A DNA stretch of 21,060 nucleotides, taken from Conoideocrella luteorostrata (taxonomy: Eukaryota > Ascomycota > Sordariomycetes > Hypocreales > Clavicipitaceae). A program made the position numbers and the translations under genes. The stretch covers positions 1-21,060 of the forward strand of contig JASWJB010000507.1 of NCBI GenBank assembly GCA_032433595.1, read 5' to 3'. The notes beneath the pieces were generated by a model that saw only the letters and a list, made by a program, of their open reading frames with translations, searched no databases and was not told where the DNA came from. Below are positions 1 to 12,859 of this stretch, in pieces. Positions within the stretch are counted from its first letter, which is position 1, and each line of letters begins with the position of its first letter.

Positions 1-96
1 CTGTTTTCCCAAGACTAGGATGGAGACCTTGCAGACTTTACTCTACTAGAGAGAGTAATAACTGTAAGTGACGTAGTCCTAGTCTTGGGAAAACAG
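1..96. repeat. Short foldback element with perfect 20-bp inverted ends (MITE-like)
   Basis: Bases 1-20 (CTGTTTTCCCAAGACTAGGA) are the exact reverse complement of bases 77-96. The pairing stops at once on the inner side, leaving a 56-bp loop. This is the layout of a MITE or of a solo foldback, and it has no coding capacity. The left arm starts at the window edge, so the inverted repeat may continue outward and a target duplication cannot be tested. Confidence 0.7.
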
Positions 97-626
97 CCCC
101 CTGTCCTCCTCCTTTTCCTGCTCCCAGTCTCCTCCTTTTTCGGCCAACAGTCTCCTCCTTCTTCTGCTCACAACCCGAGCTGAAAAGCCGGCTTTTTGTG
201 CGCTGCCCGCCGCAGAGTTGCCGGGAGCGCCGGGCGTGCCGGGAGCGCCTTGATTTTGCCCGCATCATGTACACGAAGCTTTTCTACATCGTTTGCGCCA
301 GGTTTCGTGCCGTTTGGTGCGCTGCGTGGCGAGTGGCGTGCGAGCCCCTATTGTTGCCAACGCTGGACCGGGACCGCAACCGGGACCGCAACCGGGACCG
401 CACACACAAGCCAACGCCCCCGTCACTGTCATCAGGGCATATACATGTATAAGCCCAGGCCTTGCCAAAGGTCCTGCAAAAGGCGAAACCACGGTGCGTC
501 GAAATCCGCCAAAATCAGTGCGCCAAAATCCGCGCGGCTGCGCCGCGGCGCCCCGCGTCGGGCTTCACGCCGGGTTGGGGCTCGCGGCAGCGGCAGTAGC
601 AGTGGCAGCTGGTCAAGGCATAGAGC
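97..626. other. G+C-rich stretch without a supported gene
   Basis: Bases 97-180 are pyrimidine-rich on the plus strand, with the words CAGTCTCCTCC repeated. The rest is G+C-rich, and for that reason several overlapping frames are open on both strands. None has a domain, a consistent third-position bias or a splice pattern that I can support. It could be the promoter or 5' leader of a gene outside the window, but nothing shows this. Confidence 0.4.
368..402 (+). repeat. 12-bp tandem repeat, about three copies
   Basis: The unit CCGGGACCGCAA occurs at 368-379, 380-391 and, one base short, 392-402. The copies are identical. A 12-bp period keeps reading frame, so it would encode a 4-residue repeat if translated, but no gene is supported here. 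Confidence 0.8.
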
Positions 627-965
627 ATTAAAGTCTGATTCCTTGACAGCAGGACACGGAGTAACGGCGACCAGAGAAAAGAACGATTATCCAAGTGCAC
701 GTACGGCGGACTGGGGATAGTGGGCAATGGGCAGGGCGTAGTATTAGACAGAGTTGCTTGCCACCGAGTTTACTGAGGCATGCATGAGAAATTACTACCG
801 AGGCCGTACATTGGTGAACTTATCCGGATCCAAAATCTTCTCAAGACAACAACGTTCCTTAATAAGGTCAACAGGAATGCCCAAGTCGGACTCCTCTTTG
901 CAGCAACCAGCAGCTCGCGATTCAGAACCCCCCGGTGCCCGCCCTCTAGCATATCCGCATGTCAC
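627..965 (+). repeat. Direct repeat, copy 1 (339 bp)
   Basis: This segment matches 17898-18238 in the same orientation. By eye the two copies differ at about 12 positions plus three small indels. Eight of the twelve substitutions are transitions, but the copies are not RIP-degraded, in contrast to the block between them. The shared part starts at ATTAAAGTCTG and ends at CATGTCAC. On the minus strand both copies hold short open stretches, out of register with each other because of the indels, so a coding role is unlikely. It could be a remnant of a transposable element or of a segmental duplication. Confidence 0.9.
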
Positions 966-1163
966 AAGCCCTCGGATTCCAAATCAGCTCCACAATTCGC
1001 GTTGGGTGTGGGGTCTTCATTGTCGCAGCGTCGCTGTCACGTGGGAATCCACTAGTAACAGACAACTGACTAGCATGGATATGACTCAAGGTGGCGGTGT
1101 GCCTAACTTGCTCTCCCTGAACCACCAGCGCCCACTTTACAAATCCCATAATGCTTTGTTACT
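966..1163. other. Unique spacer before the A+T-rich block
   Basis: About 200 bp of normal base composition. It contains one CACGTG palindrome (1038-1043) and no other recognisable signal. Composition changes within a few tens of bases at its right end, where the RIP-like block begins. Confidence 0.4.
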
Positions 1164-2750
1164 ATAATCCTAGAACTAGAGAGAGACTATTTAATCCCTA
1201 ACTTTAGATATATAGCGCCTACACTAATAATTCTTCTATGCCTTAGTTAAATCTTATAAGGCTAATGTTTTTAATATAGCTAGATTACTCTAGAGTATTA
1301 ATAGTTAAATAAAACTTAAGGAGTTAATTAATAATTTAAGTATAGTATTTATAAATTACCTTTTTAATATCTTTCTTTACCTTACTAATTACTAATAAAG
1401 CGCTAATATATTTAAATAGCAGTGTATTAACTATACTCTAGACCTACTATATGCTTCTTATTACTCTTATGTATATTTACCTCTAGTTAAGAAATTATAT
1501 ATAAGTTATAGATTATTTGCATAAATTTTTATTCTAGTCGCATAAACTATAACTAGAGGAAGTTAGTGGATTTAGGGAGAATAGCAATAGAGCTTCTAGT
1601 AGTAAAGCTATAATAGTATTAAAATATATCTTAGTAAATAAATACTATATAATAGGCATAGTTTATCCTCTAAAGGTTAAGCTAGAACTATAGATTCTAT
1701 ATAATTATAAAAATATAAATATTAAGTATATTATTAACTAAGTAATTAAGAAAAAGGTATTAATAGCTAGCTAGTATTATAATAGTTTATAGGCTTAGTA
1801 TAAATCTAAATTATACCTAGGTTTAGTTACCTAAGAATAACCTTAATAATAGTAATATATATTTTAATAAACTCTTTAATTAGCTTAAAGAATTACTTTT
1901 AGCTAAATTAAAATATTAAATTTTAACTTTTAATTATAACTTAGTATAGCTATTTATAAATATAACCTCTTAATAATACCTCTTAAATATCTTAAATAAC
2001 TTTTTAATAAGCCTTTAAAATATTTATAAAATAATTAATTTAATATATTTTTTAATATAATTAATTATATTAATTTTTATAAAAATAAACTATTAATTAC
2101 CCCTTAATTTTTATTATTTATAGCTTTAGTAATAATATTTTTAAATAAATAAGTAATAACCTTATAATTTAACTTTATTAGTTAATTATTTTAATAACTT
2201 AAGCTATTATTTTTATTACTAAATATAGCTTAAAGTACTTACTTATAACTAAATATATTATTAAAATAGTCTTTTTAAGTATTTTTTATTAAAGGAGTTT
2301 AATAATATAATAAAGTATATTAATTATATTACTTATATTACTTAGTTTTATTACTAAAAATAAGCTATTAAAGTCCTTAAAATAATAAATAAATTCCTTA
2401 ATAAATTATTTATATAACTTTTTTAATTAGCTTTTTTTTAAGTTTATATTAATTATTTATGCCTTTAAATAGCTTATAATAAACTATTTAATTAAGGCTA
2501 AGGTTATTAAAAAGCTTCTTTTATTTAAGCTTTTAGTTTATATATTAATAGTTATATTCTCTAGATATTACTAAGTTATTCTAAATTATACTTAAATTTA
2601 GTGCTTATATTAATAGCTACTATAAGATATCTCTTTATACTAACTATATAAAGATTAATAAGTTTTATAGGCTTAGTAACCCTTCCTTTAAGCTTATTTA
2701 CCCTTATATAGCTTAAATAATTAAAAATTCTTATAAAGTAATTAACTACT
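1164..2750 (+). pseudogene. RIP-degraded left flank, possibly the 5' part of the NLR gene
   Basis: Host sequence left of the retrotransposon insertion, as heavily mutated as the element. Because the element at 2756-13137 is flanked by a duplicated ACTAG, this DNA was contiguous with 13143 onward before insertion. In the frame that joins the NACHT frame across the target site (codons starting at 2702, 2705 and so on), 2531-2755 reads on with only TAA/TAG stops, which fits an N-terminal part of the same NLR. I recognise no N-terminal domain family (HET, Goodbye or other). The gene start cannot be located. Confidence 0.3.
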
Positions 2751-2755
2751 ACTAG
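2751..2755 (+). repeat. Target-site duplication, left copy (ACTAG)
   Basis: The five bases before the first base of the left LTR are ACTAG, identical to the five bases directly after the right LTR (13138-13142). Five bp is the usual duplication size for Ty3/Gypsy integrases. Confidence 0.85.
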
Positions 2756-3033
2756 TGTTATGTGCTAGTTCTAGCATATTATATGCTAAATATAGCTAGT
2801 AGAATACTAGATATAATACATTAGTTATCTATATTAGCTATAGTATTAGTATTATTAGTATTTAGGTAAAGGAAAGTAAAAATAAAGCAATAATAAGTTA
2901 AATCTTAAATAGTTATAAGGTAATTATTAATTTTATTTACTAATAAGTAAGATTTAATCTTTTATAAGTTAAATCTATTACATAAATAACTAGTATAGCT
3001 TATATTAAGTTTAGCTATTTATTCTATATAATA
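2756..3033 (-). repeat. Left LTR (3' LTR in element orientation), 278 bp
   Basis: Starts TGTTATGTGCTAG and aligns base for base with 12860-13137. Its end reads TATAATA where the right copy has CGCAACA, the exact change expected from C-to-T at three sites. The intact end pair is therefore TGTT...AACA. Differences between the two LTRs are transitions in RIP contexts, some mutated only here and some only in the right copy. Confidence 0.92.
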
Positions 3034-6000
3034 AATACTATATAATATAAAAAGAAAATAACTATTTTAGTTATATAAACACTAAACCTTACCTTTTTTA
3101 TATTAACTTTATTAATTAAAAATATTAAAATAACTTTATATCTTTTATTATAAATATAATATTAAATTTATTTACTTATTTATTAATTTTAATAAAAATA
3201 ATATAATATTATTATTACTATAAAAAATAAAAGTAATAAAGCAAAAGTTTCTTTTAACTAAATTTAGTATAGCCTTAATAGATTTTATTTATTATTTTAG
3301 TAAGTTTATTCTTAATTAAATAAAATTTTAAGTATAAATAAAGCCTTAATAATATTATAATATAAATAATCTTAAGTAATTTAAAATCCTTATTAATTAA
3401 TTAAATTTTATACTTTTATTAATTACTTTTACTTTTTTTTTAAGTTATTTTTTTTTTTATTATATTTTTTTTTTATTATTTTTTTTACTTTTTCCTTAAT
3501 TATATTACTAAACTTTAGTTACTTTACTAATACCTTAGTTTATAGCGCTAATATTATTAATTTTCTCCTTATTTTTAATTATTTTTAAGCTAAAAATAAT
3601 ATTTTTTTAGTAATTAATAAAAATTAAGTAATAAATAACTTTTTTTATTTTCCTTTTTAGCTATATTATTTAAGAGGCTTAGACTTATTATTATTAAATT
3701 CCTTTATTATATTATTAAGCTTATTAATAAAAGTAAGAGAGGCTATACTTAGCTTAGCTAGCTTTAAAATTACCCCTAGGGATATTAATATTAATAGCAT
3801 TAAAGCTAGTGTTATTTATACTAAAGTTATTCTTAAAAAGCTTAGTAAAAGTATAAAAAATAGTGTTATAAATAGCTTAGTAAGAAACTATAGTATAATA
3901 GTTAAAAATAATAACTTTTAGCTTAAAAGAGTTAAATATTAATTTAAGAGCACTAAGGCTTAAGCTATAAACGCTAAAAATTAAGCTAAAAATACTAAGG
4001 TTAGCGCTAAGAGAGATAATATTTATTACTATTTTATTATTTATATATTTTTAAGAGTAAGAGTATAGTCTTTTTAGCTATTTTTTAATAAAGTAACCTT
4101 TTATTTTAATTTTTATAGCCTTATATATATTATTTTTATATTCTTTTTTATTATTTTTATAAGCTAATATATATTCTTAGTTATTTCTTTAAATATTATA
4201 TATATTTTATTTAATTTTATTTTTTTTATAGCTAATTTTAGCTTTTTTTATATTATTATTAGTTTATTAGTTTTATTTATTAATTTTTAAAGGTAAAACT
4301 AAATATTATTCTTATAAGTATTAAATAATTTAAAACTTATATAAGTATTAATATAAATAATAATATTTTTAAGCTTTTTTATAAAGTAATTAACCTTTTT
4401 TCTTAATATCCTAAGGGCTTTACTATGCTTATATACTATAGTATTATTAGTTTTAATTATTCCTTTAATAGAAATAGTTATAATTTACTATAAATTAGCT
4501 TATTTAATAGTAAAAAGGTAATTACTTATAGTTTTATTAAATATATTATATAGTTATAAGAAATAAAATACTAAAACCTTCTTTTATAATAATAAAGCTA
4601 CTAAGGAAGTTATATAAATAACCCTTATTTAGTTTTTAAGGTAATTACCCTTAGTAAATATAATTATAGTATTCTTAGTTTTATTTTAGCTTATTAAGTT
4701 ATATTTATTTTAAATAAAGTAAGTAAGTAAATTAGCTTATGTTTTTAATTATTAGCTTTAGCCTCTTTCTTAATGTTTTTATTTTATATTATATAGTTTT
4801 TATTTATCTTTTATAATAGCTTATATTTATATATAATAATAAGTATAGTTATATATTAAAGTAAATATAAAGGGTTTTTTAAAATAATACTTTTCTTTAA
4901 CTTATTTAATAATACTTTATAAGTAATAAATTCTAGTATATAAGTATAAAGTATATTTTATATTATTTATTTATTTTTTTTATTATATTAATAAACTTTA
5001 AAAGTTTTTTTATTAAGATTAATAAGAAGCTATTATAAAAGATTATAAATATATTTAGTATATTTTTAGTAACTTAAATTACTTTTTATTTTTATAGTAT
5101 TATAATTATTTCTAAGTTAAGTAGCTAATTTACTAAATCTTATAATAATATAAAAAAAAGTAACTTTCTTAGGCTTAGCTTTATTACTAAAAGAGTTATA
5201 ATAAGTTTTATATTTTATTTTATTAATACTTTTATTATTATTAATATTATTTTTTTTTTTATTAAATTCTTTTTTATTAGATTTATTAAGGATTTAAATA
5301 AAAGTAGCTTATTTTCTTTTTTTAGCCTTAATAGTTTTAATATTAATAGCCTTAAATCCCTTTTTAAAGGAAATAAAATTATTTTAAGTAATTAATTTTT
5401 TCTTTAGAGTGTTTTAGTTAATTAATTCCTTCTTAAGAGTAACTTTATTTATTAAGTTCTTCTTAATATTAGCTATATTTACTAAGTTTTTCTTAAGATT
5501 AATTATTTTCTTTATATAAGTATTATTATTAGTTTTTAAAGCTATTAAGTTTAAGTCTTTAAGAAGAGCTTTTATATTATATAGCACTAAAAGTAAATTA
5601 TTTATAATTAAATTATTAATAATTAAATCCTTTATAGTTATACTTATTATTAAATTAAAAGCAAGGATTTTAATAATAAACTTTAATATAAACTAGTTAA
5701 TAATTAATATAAGGTATAAGGAAAAGCTTATATATTACTATAATAATATAATCTTAATAAGGAATTACTTATATTAATAATAAAAGGCTAATTATAGTAA
5801 TAAAGCTATTATAAGTATTACTTAATAAAGTTATAAAGTAAGGGTTTAAAGTAATTAAAAAGTAAAAATATAAAGTAAGCCCTTAGCTATAAATAATAAA
5901 TATATATATTATAACTTAAATAACCTTAGGTATTTATATTATTAATCTTAGTATTTAGTTACTTACTTTTAATAGTTTTTATTTTAATTAATTAAGTATT

Positions 6001-6490
6001 AGTTTTAATACTTATTAACTATTTCTTTAGTATTCTTATATAAGTTAAATTTAATAATTTATTAATTATTTTTAGTAATAAATCCTTTTTATTTAACTAA
6101 AAACTTAACTTAAGGCTTATTTTTACTTTATTTATACTTAATTTAATAAGTTATAATATATTTAATTTCTTAGTAATTTATAGTTTCCTTTTCTTTAAGA
6201 GTAATAAATAATAATAAAGATATTAATTTTATAAAGGGATTTAGTTCTTAGGTAAGTTTCTAAAGATATATAGCTAATACTATAAAATATACTCTTAATT
6301 TACTAGGAAAGTTAAGTTTATATACTAAAGAGTTAATTTTTTTAAGCACTTTATAGAGTTTAGCTTTACTAAGTAATTACTTTTTCTTAGGTTTATTAAG
6401 TAAGTAATATTCTTTATATAGTTATAAATATACTATATTTCTTATGTTAATATTAATAAGTTTATACTTATTATTATATTATATTTTAAT
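3034..6490. other. Element region downstream of integrase, nothing recognised
   Basis: About 3.4 kb between the integrase trace and the 3' LTR, in the same RIP-saturated composition. Around 3720-4080 both strands stay open apart from TAA/TAG, so it may once have coded, but I cannot decide the strand or assign a family. Homopolymer runs of T are frequent near 3430-3490. Confidence 0.4.
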
Positions 6491-6499
6491 AAAAGCTAT

Positions 6500-7345
6500 A
6501 GCTATAGTAATTATAAGCTATGCTTTATACTAGAATATTTTATAAAATATAATAATATTAATTATACTTAATTTAATATTAAATATAGTTTTTAAAGAGA
6601 TTAAATTTATAATACTTAATAATTTAAACTTATATAATAACTTATTTAAGGCTATTTTAATACTTATAGCCTTAGTATTATTAAGATAATACTAAAATAC
6701 TAAAAGTATTTTATTTTATATTATATTTAAGTTAGTTATAGTATAAAATTAAATTATTACCTTAATTATTTAATTTTTTTATTTTATAAAACTATTTATT
6801 TATAAATAATAAGCTATAGCTATAAAGAATTTAATATTAAGTTAATTAAATATAGCTTTTTAAATATTAAATATAAACTTTAAATTCTTATTATTAATAA
6901 TTTATTATAATATACCTTAGTTAAATAAGTATAACCTTTTAAGTAATAAGGCTACTTATAATTCTACTAAATATATTATATAGCTTACTAGAAGTATTAT
7001 ATATTTTAAGAATATATAATTTATAAAGCATAGTGTATTAAAAGCTAAGTATTTTATTATTACTTATATTATACCTTTAGCTTTAATCTTAAGTAAATCT
7101 ATAATAAAGTTAAGTAATATTATATAAAATAAAGTAAGATTTACTTATATAAATTAAAGTTCCCTTAGTAGCTTTTACTTATTAATTATATTTTCTTTAT
7201 ATACTATATAATAAGCTATAAATTCCTAAATTTAATTACTTATTTATAAAATATTAATTAACTATAGTTTTATTACTATATAAGTAATTCTAAAGTAATA
7301 TTAGTTATTATAAATTACCTTTAAGATAGTTTTAACTATTAAGCT
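6500..7345 (-). pseudogene. Degraded integrase domain of the Gypsy element
   Basis: Reading the minus strand and allowing each TA to stem from CA or TG, an N-terminal zinc-finger trace with a His-His-Phe triplet appears near 7290-7310. The catalytic core follows: an I-I-(D/N)-(D/N)-(K/R)-D-x-K-F-I trace at about 6875-6905 (the second catalytic Asp region) and an A-Y-H-x-Q-x-D-G trace at about 6794-6814, the conserved stretch before the catalytic Glu in Ty3/Gypsy integrases. Both core traces share one frame. Many stops interrupt the frame, all explicable as CAA, CAG or TGG mutated by RIP. The ends given are approximate; a chromodomain was not found. Confidence 0.75.
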
Positions 7346-8439
7346 TAGGATATATAATTTATATATTTTATTAATTATAATATAATAAAGTAAACTATTC
7401 TTATATAAATCCTATTTATATAATAATATTTTTAGTTTTTTTATATTTCCTTATATATATTATTTTTCCTAGAATACTTTAATTATAGCTATAATTTAGC
7501 TAAGTTTAATATTATATTTATAGCTTTTAATAATTCTTGCTTTAAATCCCTTATTAATTACTACTATACTTACTATTTTATTAAAAAAATATATACTTAT
7601 ATTAAGCTTATTAAATTAACTTTCTTTTATAACTTATTTATAGCTAAGATTAATAAAGAGTTATAATAATATATTAAGTATTATATTAAGTATTCTTAGA
7701 ATATAAAAAATCTTAAGGTTAAATTAAAATAAGTAATTAAAGACTTTAGTAAGTTTAAGGTTAGTTTTATTAAAATTTATAGTGTTTAAAAAGGTATATT
7801 TAATAATACCTTTAGTTAGTAAGTAATTTATAATAATATTAATAATTAGCTAGTTTAATTAAACTATTTTTCTAAGTTTTTTAATATTTTATATTATTAT
7901 AATTACCTTTACTTTTATAAATTTATATTATTTTTTAATAACTAAGGTTAACCTTAAAAGAAATAAAATTAGCTTTAATTTCTTAGGTTTAATATTTTTT
8001 TTTAGTATATTAGTTTTATTTTATTCCTTATATAATTAAAATATATATAAGCTAAACCCTTTTTTATAAGTATTAATTTTAAGGAAAAATAGTTTTTTTA
8101 TATTATAATAATATAAAATAAGTTTTTTATTAAGTAATATTTTTATTTCTTAAAAAGCTTAAATCTCTTTTTTATTAAGTATAAATATTATTTATTATAT
8201 TTTTTACTTTTTTATAAGTTTAAAAAGTCTTATAAAAGTGCTTTTTTTTTTTAAGCTTACTATAAAAGCTATATTTTTTACTCTTAAAAAGGTTAAATTT
8301 ATAAATTAAACTAAGGGATTTTTTTTTATAAAAATCTAGCTATTTTAATAAAGGTTTTAAGTAATAATAAGTTATTTAAGAATTTTATTTTACTAAAAGC
8401 CTTAATTTAGTTTAATATATTAATAATTCCTTTATTATT

Positions 8440-9060
8440 TATAATAAAACCTAATAATTAAATAATAAAATAATTAATAAATAACTTTTTAGCTTTAATT
8501 ATTAATTTATTTTCTTTAATAATATAAAGAACTATTATAAAATACTTAAAATAGTTCTTTAAATTATTAAAAAAAATAATTATATTATTAATATAAATAT
8601 ATATAAAGTCCTTATAGTTTTTAAATAGTTAGTTTATATATTATTAAGTATAAGCTAATATATTCTTAAACTCTATAAAGGCTATATTTAATACTTTAAG
8701 GCCTTTTTTTAATATTATAATTATTTTATTTTAATATACCTAAAAAATAAATAATTAATAAAAAAAACTAAATTTATTAAATATAAAATAGTATTTTTTA
8801 CTATAAATATTTCCTATAATATTAAATTAATTTAGTAAAAGGTAAATATTAAGTATTATTAAGCTATTTATAAGTCTTATATTAATAATAACTCTTTTTT
8901 TTATTAAGTTACCTTTGCTTTTTTATATAATAAATACTAAGTAAGTAATTAATACTAAGTTATTTAAATATAATATTTTTTTATTTATATATAGCTTATT
9001 ATAAACTTTATTTAGTTTTTAATAATCTTTAATACTAAAAGAATAAAATTAAATTATTTT
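8440..9060 (-). pseudogene. Degraded reverse transcriptase domain of the Gypsy element
   Basis: One uninterrupted minus-strand frame, apart from TAA/TAG stops, covers the RT palm. The catalytic box reads Y-I-N-N literally at 8584-8595 and Y-I-D-D after undoing two TpG-to-TpA changes; it is followed by I-I-I-F-S. Upstream are a V-(V/I)-(D/N)-I-R trace (about 8870-8900), a Q-S-D-I-I-like stretch and an F-K-N-S-P-A-like stretch just before the box; downstream is the L-L-G-(F/Y) motif near 8450. This order is typical of fungal Gypsy polymerases. RNase H is expected between here and 7345 but I did not trace it. Confidence 0.88.
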
Positions 9061-9069
9061 ATATTAGTT

Positions 9070-12000
9070 TTATTATTCTTTTATAAAGTTAATTCTTATT
9101 CTTTAGTTTTTTAGTATAAGAATAATACTTTTATTATAATAAATATTAAATTTATTACTTAAAGCCTTAAATTAAGCTATAATATTATTATTAATTACTA
9201 TAATATAAACGCTATATTAGTTAAGGGTATATATAATATTTTTAAAGTAGGATATTTTATATAATAAAAGCTTATAATTAATATCTTAAGGGTTTAGTTT
9301 ATTCTCTTTATTATTAGTATTTTTCTTTACTTACTTTACCTTTTTAGCAGAAATATCCTTTATAAAATATATAATATAAGCGCTAATATTCTTAATTTTT
9401 TAATTAGTTTTAAATAGCTATAAGTCTTTAAGAAAAGCTATTTTTTATTTTTTTATTATTTTAAGAGTTTTACTTATTTTATTATAAGTAATAAGGGTTT
9501 TATTATTATTTTTTTCTATAATTATATTTATTATACTATTAATAACACTATAAGTATAAAGTATATTAATAATAGCCTTATAGTTTAATTCCTTTTAAGT
9601 TATAAGTATTATTATGCTTTAATTAAGTAAAACCTTTATTATATATATTACTATAACCTTTTTATATAAAATATACTTAAGTTATTTAAATATCTTAGCT
9701 TTAATAAATATACTATAAATAAAGTAAAAAATAACTTATAAATAAATAAAGTTAATTTTTACTTTATATTTATATAAAAAGTTAGTTCTTAATAGTAGTT
9801 TTAAGCCTAAATCTTATATTATATTTATTATTATTATAAAGTAATTAGTAATTTTTATTCTTTATATAATTTTAAGTATATAAAAGTTAAAAATTATTAT
9901 TTTTATAATAATAAATACTAATTATACTCTTTTTATTAATTTAAGCTTTTACTTTCCTTATTTAATATTAATTTTATACTAAAAAAGCTAGTTTTTATTA
10001 ACTAAAATAAAGAAAGTTTTTATATTAAAGTAAATAATATAAGTATTTTTTTTATTATAAAACCTAAGTAATACTTATAAGTAAGAATTTATAGTTTAAT
10101 AATTAATTTTAATTTCTTATAATTAAGGTATAGCCTTTATTATTTATTTTATAATTAATCCTAATATATTATAAGTTCTTAATTAAATAATAATATTTTT
10201 ATTACTAAAGTATATATACTTAACCTTTTTTTTTTATAATTCTATAAAGTAAGCTTTAATAAAGTTAGTTTTATCCCTAAATTTATTATTATTACCTTAA
10301 TTACTATATTTTTCTCCTTCTTTAATAAAAGAGTATTCTTTAGCTTTTAAGTAAGCTTTATATATTTTATAGTTAAAATTATCTTTATATATTATAATAT
10401 ATATATATAAAGGGTCTTAGTTTTATAGTTAATATTATTTATAAAATCTTTAAGCTTATAATTAATCTTAGTTTTATTAATTTTATTAATACTAAGGCTA
10501 ATTTTTATAGTATTTATTTTATTTTAGTTAAAAGTTATTATTCTTATTAATTCCTTTTATTAATAGCCTTAATAAATCCTTTTATTATTTAGTTTATTTT
10601 AGCTAACTTAATAATAACTATTATTAATTCTAGGGTAGCTATAGCTATTTATAAAACCTTAGGTTTTTACTATAAAAGTCTTAATTTTAATAGTAATTTT
10701 AGTACCTAAAACTAAGTTCTTAATTATAATTATTATTATATTAATTCTTATAGTTTTAATAAGGTTAATTTTAGTTTTAACTAAAGTATAGCTTATTTTA
10801 GTATATATTAATTTAACTATCCCTTTCTTAGTTATTATTAAAGTTATTTATAATATAGTAAGCTTTAGTAGGTTTAGTGCTTTTTTTTGCCTTATTAAGG
10901 TTTTTTTTAAATTTAATTATTTCTTATAAGTTTTACTTTTTATTTTTAATTATAGTAATATATTTTAATTTATTATTTTCTATAGTTAATTTTAAATATT
11001 AAATATATAATTTTAAATTAAGCTTTTATTAAAGTTAAACTAATAGCTACTTATTAGTTTATTTCTTATTTACTTTAATATATTAAAATACCTTAAATAT
11101 AAAATCTTATAAAAAAGTATTACTTATTATATTTTCTTTAGTAAATTTAGCTTTATTTAATTAATTAATAACTTTCTTTATTAATATACTAAACTCTTTT
11201 TATATAATATTAAATATAATAAATATTAAGTTAAAAATATATTTTTTTTTTACTTTATTAAAGTATTAATAATATTAAATAAAAGCTTTTCCCTTAAATA
11301 AGTTTTATATATAAAGTTTAATAAATACTTATTTATTAAAACTAACTTAATTTAAGTAATTTTAAATTACTTAAATCTATAATTTAATATTATAAAAAAC
11401 TATTTATTTTCTTTTATATATAATAAAAGCTTAATTATTATTATTTTATTTTATTTTAAAATAAAAATATCTTATATTTACTATTTTTTATATAAGATTT
11501 ATTAAAGTTAATAATAACCTTTTTTAGTATAAAAAAGGTTTTTTAAATAATAAATACTAATAATAATTTAAGTTTAGGGATAATTAACTTTACTTTAAAT
11601 TAAGGCTATAATTATTATTTAGTTAATTTTATTTTAGTATAAAAGGAAATTAAGAATATATAAGTTAAAGTCCTTATAATTCTTAAAAGTTTCCTTATTA
11701 TAAATATAATTAGCTTAGTATTAATGCTATTAAAGTAGTATAGTATTAACTATATAGGTTTTTATTATTAAAGTGTTAAAACTATACTAAATAATTTTAT
11801 AGGTTACCTCTTAGTATTAATTCTAGTCCTTATTATTTTAGTATTTAGTATTATAGTAAATAAGGCTATATTTATCCTAGCTAGTATAAGTACTAGCTTA
11901 AGTAAAAGTTTCCTTTAAATAAAAACTAAGTATAATTATATAGGTTATAGTATTAAATTAATAAATTAAGCTATTAGTTTTATTTTTCCTAAAGTAATAA

Positions 12001-12859
12001 TTAGCTTTTTTTATTTAAAGCCTTAAAAATTATAGCTTTTAAATTTAAAGCTAAATTCTATTATTATTTATTTTAATTAAGGGTTAATTAAGGTAATCTT
12101 ATTAATAGCCTTATAGTTTCCTAAGATTTAGTTAACTTATTAAAGTTTAAGTTTATTTCTTAAATTTTTAATAAAGAATTCCTTAGCTAAGTAAATAAAA
12201 TTAACCCTTATAATTTATAAATAAATAAAAATATTATATTAATAAATAATCCTAAAGTAAGGTTTAAATAATAAAGTTTTTCTCTTAAAATAATAAGGTT
12301 TTTTTTTTCTTAGTTTTTAGTAATCCTTAAGTTCTTATTAATTTTTACTTTTTAGTTAAAAAATAAGTTTTAGCTAAGTATTATATAAATTTATTTATTA
12401 TAAAGCTATTTTCTTTTTATTACTTAAGGTATAAATTAAGTACTTACTCTTAAAAAGTAATCCTATTTTTTTTGCCTTATAAATAATAAATTTAGTACTT
12501 TTTTAAGTAATTATTAATTTAGTTAAGTTAATAATACTTTAGTAATATAAGTATAACTTTTTATAAGTAATTTTACTTTACTAAAAAATACTAAAATTAT
12601 TATATTTTTAGTAAAATAGCTTAGTAAAGTTATTAATTATAATAATATTTTATAATCTTTATTTTTTATAAGTAAAATCTAGATTTAACTATAAAAAGCT
12701 TTAAAGCTTTTAAATTATAGTAAGTTTTAATAAAGTAAGTGTTTTAGTTAAAATACTTAATTAATATTAATCTCTAAGCTAATTAGTTTTAAATATTAAT
12801 ATATTAAAATTATAATAAGGCTCTTTAAAGGTAGTATATTAAGAGTAATTACTATTACT
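9070..12859 (-). other. Element region upstream of RT (expected gag and protease), not resolved
   Basis: About 3.8 kb between the 5' LTR and the RT domain in element orientation. Gag and protease of a Gypsy element belong here by position. I did not recognise a zinc knuckle or a D-T/S-G protease motif; RIP changes TGT and TGC cysteine codons to TAT and TAC, so a knuckle would be invisible without computation. Confidence 0.4.

Noticed and set aside
196..720. Plus-strand open frame of 174 codons, with overlapping frames at 198-452 and 293-631
   Set aside because: The region is G+C-rich, so stops are rare in several frames at once. No domain or coding bias is seen, and the frame runs into the direct repeat, whose second copy does not preserve it.
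770..952. Minus-strand open frame sharing words with 18043-18225
   Set aside because: The similarity reflects the direct repeat. Single-base indels put the two copies in different frames over much of the length, so protein-level conservation is not supported.
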